Shown here: positions 5,326 through 7,332 of the stretch, in pieces
How positions within the stretch are numbered: position 1 is the stretch's first letter
Layout of the letters: the number at the start of each line of letters is the position of its first letter
Assembly (NCBI GenBank): GCA_002297505.1
Contig: DBLQ01000007.1
Location: forward strand, 3,120-10,451
Source: Flavobacteriales bacterium UBA720
Lineage (GTDB): Bacteria > Bacteroidota > Bacteroidia > Flavobacteriales > Weeksellaceae
Direction: 5' to 3'
Length of the DNA stretch: 7,332 nucleotides
Position numbers and translations under genes: made by a program
Notes under the pieces: generated by a model
The model's database searches: none
Seen by the model: only the letters and a program-made list of their open reading frames with translations
What the model was told of the DNA's origin: nothing

Positions 5326-6654
5326 ATGAATCCAAGATTACCTTTCCAGCTCCGGAAAAGGCAATTGATCAGCCTTTCGATTTTCGGAATTCTTATTATT
5401 CTCGGTCAGTTTGCTTTTTCCTATTACAAAAAGCATCAACCCAAAGAAACGCCACAAATCACTTTTATCACTGAGTCCAAACCGGACATTATTCTCACGG
5501 AATTTGATCCCAATGATTTGGATGCAAGTCAATGGAAGAATCTAGGTTTTACAGAGAAACAAGTCAAAACGATTCTGAAATACAAAGAAGTTGTTGGCGG
5601 AAATTTTAAATCTAAGGAACAATTCAAAAAATGTTTTGCGATTTCCGCTGAGAAATATAATCAGTTGAAAGATTATATTCTGCTGCCTGATAGCAATTCT
5701 GACTTTAAAAATAATCCGTCCTTTTATAAGCCTTATGAGAAGAAAAGGTTGACCATCAGAGGAAAATTCAATCCCGATCATTATTCTCAAAAAGATTGGG
5801 AAAATCTGGGTTTTTCGGAGAAACAAGCTGCAGCGATTCTCAAATATAAAAATTATCTGGGCGGCAGTTTCATCAGCAAAGAAAAACTGAGAGAATGTTT
5901 TATGATCAATGATGAACAGTTTGCGCAGCTGTCGCCTTATCTGATTTTAGCTGAGAAAACGCCGGAAAACTTCGTTCCCAAATTTGAGAAAAAGAAAGAA
6001 AAAGAAGTTGTAAAAATCAATCATTTTTTTGATCCTAACACATTGAATCAGGAAGAATGGCAAGCATTGGGATTCTCGGAGAAACAAGCGATTTCTATTC
6101 TGAAATATCGGGACAAGGTTCTGAAAGGATCATTCAAATCTTTGGACGACATTCAAAAATGTTTTATGATTTCGCCGGAAAAATTTGAGGAAATGAAACC
6201 GTGGATCCAACTTTCTGTTGCGGAAAAACCTAAACAAACTGAGGAAAAAATCGCAGCCGTTGAAAAAACCGATTTTTCTAAAGTTGACCTCAATAAAATT
6301 ACTTTCAAACAGTTGCAGGAATTTGGATTTACCGAAAAAGATGCCGCTATGATTTTATCTTTCAGAAAAAAACTCGGCGGATTTATCAATAAAAACCAAC
6401 TGCTTGAAACTTATGAGGTCGACAGAAATCTCGTGCAAAAATTAATTTACGCCGCAAAACTGGACAATTCAGAAGTTCCAAAATACACGCTGGCCGATGC
6501 ACCAGAAGATTGGCTGAAAAAACATCCCTACTTCCGGTATTCTGCAGACAAAATCATTTACTATAGAATTTCTTATCCGGATGATAAGAAAATTTGGAAA
6601 TACTTGAAACTCAAGCCAGAATATGAGGAAAAAATGCGAATGTATTTAAAATAA
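5326..6654 (+). CDS. Membrane-anchored tandem helix-hairpin-helix protein (ComEA-related)
   Basis: The 442-residue product has a short basic N-terminus (RKRQ), one membrane segment at about 14-34, and a long segment probably outside the cytoplasmic membrane. That segment holds helix-hairpin-helix repeats at about 60-120, 148-208, 235-296 and 320-379. The shared pattern is F-D-P-N, then W-x-x-L-G-F-(S/T)-E-K-Q, then I-L-K-Y and a Gly-Gly turn, then K-C-F-x-I. A fifth, degenerate unit (about 387-442, ending PEYEEKMRMYL) lacks the LGF-EKQ core. Linkers between units are Lys/Glu-rich. Helix-hairpin-helix units bind DNA without sequence preference; single or paired units occur in ComEA, the periplasmic DNA receptor of natural transformation. 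A role in DNA binding or uptake is inference; no other competence gene is in the window. The start is set at the ATG at 5326, since an upstream TTG lies in the promoter. The MerR-family gene lies upstream. Confidence 0.85.
   Translation: MNPRLPFQLRKRQLISLSIFGILIILGQFAFSYYKKHQPKETPQITFITESKPDIILTEFDPNDLDASQWKNLGFTEKQVKTILKYKEVVGGNFKSKEQFKKCFAISAEKYNQLKDYILLPDSNSDFKNNPSFYKPYEKKRLTIRGKFNPDHYSQKDWENLGFSEKQAAAILKYKNYLGGSFISKEKLRECFMINDEQFAQLSPYLILAEKTPENFVPKFEKKKEKEVVKINHFFDPNTLNQEEWQALGFSEKQAISILKYRDKVLKGSFKSLDDIQKCFMISPEKFEEMKPWIQLSVAEKPKQTEEKIAAVEKTDFSKVDLNKITFKQLQEFGFTEKDAAMILSFRKKLGGFINKNQLLETYEVDRNLVQKLIYAAKLDNSEVPKYTLADAPEDWLKKHPYFRYSADKIIYYRISYPDDKKIWKYLKLKPEYEEKMRMYLK
5503..6462 (+). repeat. 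Four coding repeats inside the helix-hairpin-helix gene
   Basis: Units of about 60 codons lie at 5503-5685, 5767-5949, 6028-6213 and 6283-6462. Units 1-3 are still similar in DNA: the segment coding GF-(S/T)-EKQ reads GAGAAACAAG in all three (5553-5562, 5818-5827 and 6079-6088). Unit 4 has drifted further. This points to internal duplication, with units 2 and 3 most alike in protein. Confidence 0.8.
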
Positions 6655-6715
6655 GATACTGATTATTAACTAATTAAATCTCGACCCCAATCAATTCATA
6701 AAATTATAATAATAG

Positions 6716-6731
6716 TGGCAAACACTTTGAT
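6716..6731 (+). promoter_or_regulatory. Candidate sigma-54-type promoter upstream of the fasciclin gene
   Basis: TGGCAAACACTTTGAT compares with the sigma-54 consensus TGGCACGNNNNTTGCT: the -24 TGGCA and the -12 TTG are present with correct spacing, but the conserved C after TTG is A. It lies about 75 bp before the ATG. No good TAnnTTTG housekeeping box was found in this 152 bp gap. The same bases include a small inverted repeat (ACACT/AGTGT), so a factor-binding site is an alternative. Confidence 0.33.
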
Positions 6732-6806
6732 AGTGTAGGGATAATCTAATAATATTCAATTATAAGATATTAATACACCAATTATAAACCATTAAAATTA
6801 CTTTTT

Positions 6807-7332
6807 ATGAAAAATTATCTAAAACTGATCTTCGGATTGTTGGCATTTTCCTTCATCGTTTTCTCTTGTGATGACAATGATGACGACGGAATGATGCAGA
6901 GTGACAAAAACATTACCACGTTGGTAAGCGAAAATTCTAATCTATCATTGCTACGCGCCGCAGTGGTGAGAGCCGGATTAGAGAGTACCCTTTCCGCCAA
7001 CGGAACCATGACGGTTTTCGCACCTACCAATGAAGCGTTTGCCGCTGCAGGACTCGGAACTGAGGCAGCCATCAACGCACTTCCTGTAGAAACGTTGAAA
7101 AGCATTTTGATGTACCATGTTTTTACTCAGCAATACGCATCTGCTAACATTCCTACAGGAACCACAGAATTGACAACTGCCAGCAACTCCAAAGCCTACG
7201 TGACTAAAAATGGAAGCGGCGTTTTTGTGAACGGATCCGCTAAGGTGACGACTGCCGATGTGAAAGCAAGCAACGGTGTAGTACACGTCATCAACAAAGT
7301 TCTAATGCCGCCATCCCAAAATATCGTGCAAA
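6807..7332 (+). CDS. Fasciclin-domain surface lipoprotein, N-terminal part
   Basis: The gene runs off the right edge after 175 codons. The product begins with a lipoprotein signal (MKNYLKLIFG, hydrophobic run, VFSC), and Cys21 is followed by DDNDDD. An acidic run directly after the lipidated Cys is the known export signal that sends Bacteroidota lipoproteins to the cell surface. A fasciclin (FAS1) domain occupies about residues 40-170, with the H1 motif TVFAPTNEAF and the H2 motif VVHVINKVLMPP both present. FAS1 domains mediate adhesion to proteins, polysaccharides or other cells. More domains may follow beyond the window, since bacterial lipoproteins often carry one or two FAS1 units. The ATG at 6807 is the only start that includes the signal peptide. 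The antisense open frames across this gene are shadows. Confidence 0.92.
   Translation, partial: MKNYLKLIFGLLAFSFIVFSCDDNDDDGMMQSDKNITTLVSENSNLSLLRAAVVRAGLESTLSANGTMTVFAPTNEAFAAAGLGTEAAINALPVETLKSILMYHVFTQQYASANIPTGTTELTTASNSKAYVTKNGSGVFVNGSAKVTTADVKASNGVVHVINKVLMPPSQNIVQ

Overview
The window looks like chromosomal DNA of a flavobacterium in the Bacteroidota, probably close to Chryseobacterium. This is an inference from several signs. Four intergenic sites fit the Bacteroidota housekeeping promoter (TTG, a 20-21 nt spacer, then TAnnTTTG). Start codons follow A-rich stretches without Shine-Dalgarno motifs. Signal peptides are of flavobacterial type (cleavage before Gln, and lipoprotein Cys followed by acidic residues). 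Intergenic DNA is AT-rich.

Layout, left to right. (1) The 5' part of a secreted protein gene on the minus strand runs off the left edge. (2) rpsA (30S ribosomal protein S1, minus strand) has a strong intrinsic terminator, a matching promoter and a leader of about 120 nt with an inverted repeat. (3) A 530 bp divergent intergenic region holds the rpsA promoter, four copies of a short palindrome (GCTCCTACGGAGC type) and a heptamer tandem repeat (CCTTGAA type) that runs into the next promoter. (4) A DEAD-box RNA helicase with a C-terminal DbpA-type RNA-binding domain (plus strand) appears to be transcribed almost without a leader. (5) Convergent to it is a lipoprotein of the SMP-30/gluconolactonase family (minus strand). 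(6) Divergent from that is a small MerR-family regulator, followed by a membrane-anchored protein with four clear and one degenerate helix-hairpin-helix repeats; each has its own promoter match. (7) A fasciclin-domain lipoprotein runs off the right edge; a sigma-54-like site lies about 75 bp upstream.

Functionally this is mostly core genome. rpsA and the helicase both belong to translation and ribosome biology and share a divergent control region. The other genes are envelope or surface proteins, plus a regulator next to a probable DNA-binding membrane protein. I see no transposase, phage gene, CRISPR array, tRNA or rRNA, and no defence system. The most unusual material is non-coding: the palindrome cluster, the heptamer array that appears to supply the -33 element of the helicase promoter, and the candidate rpsA leader hairpin.
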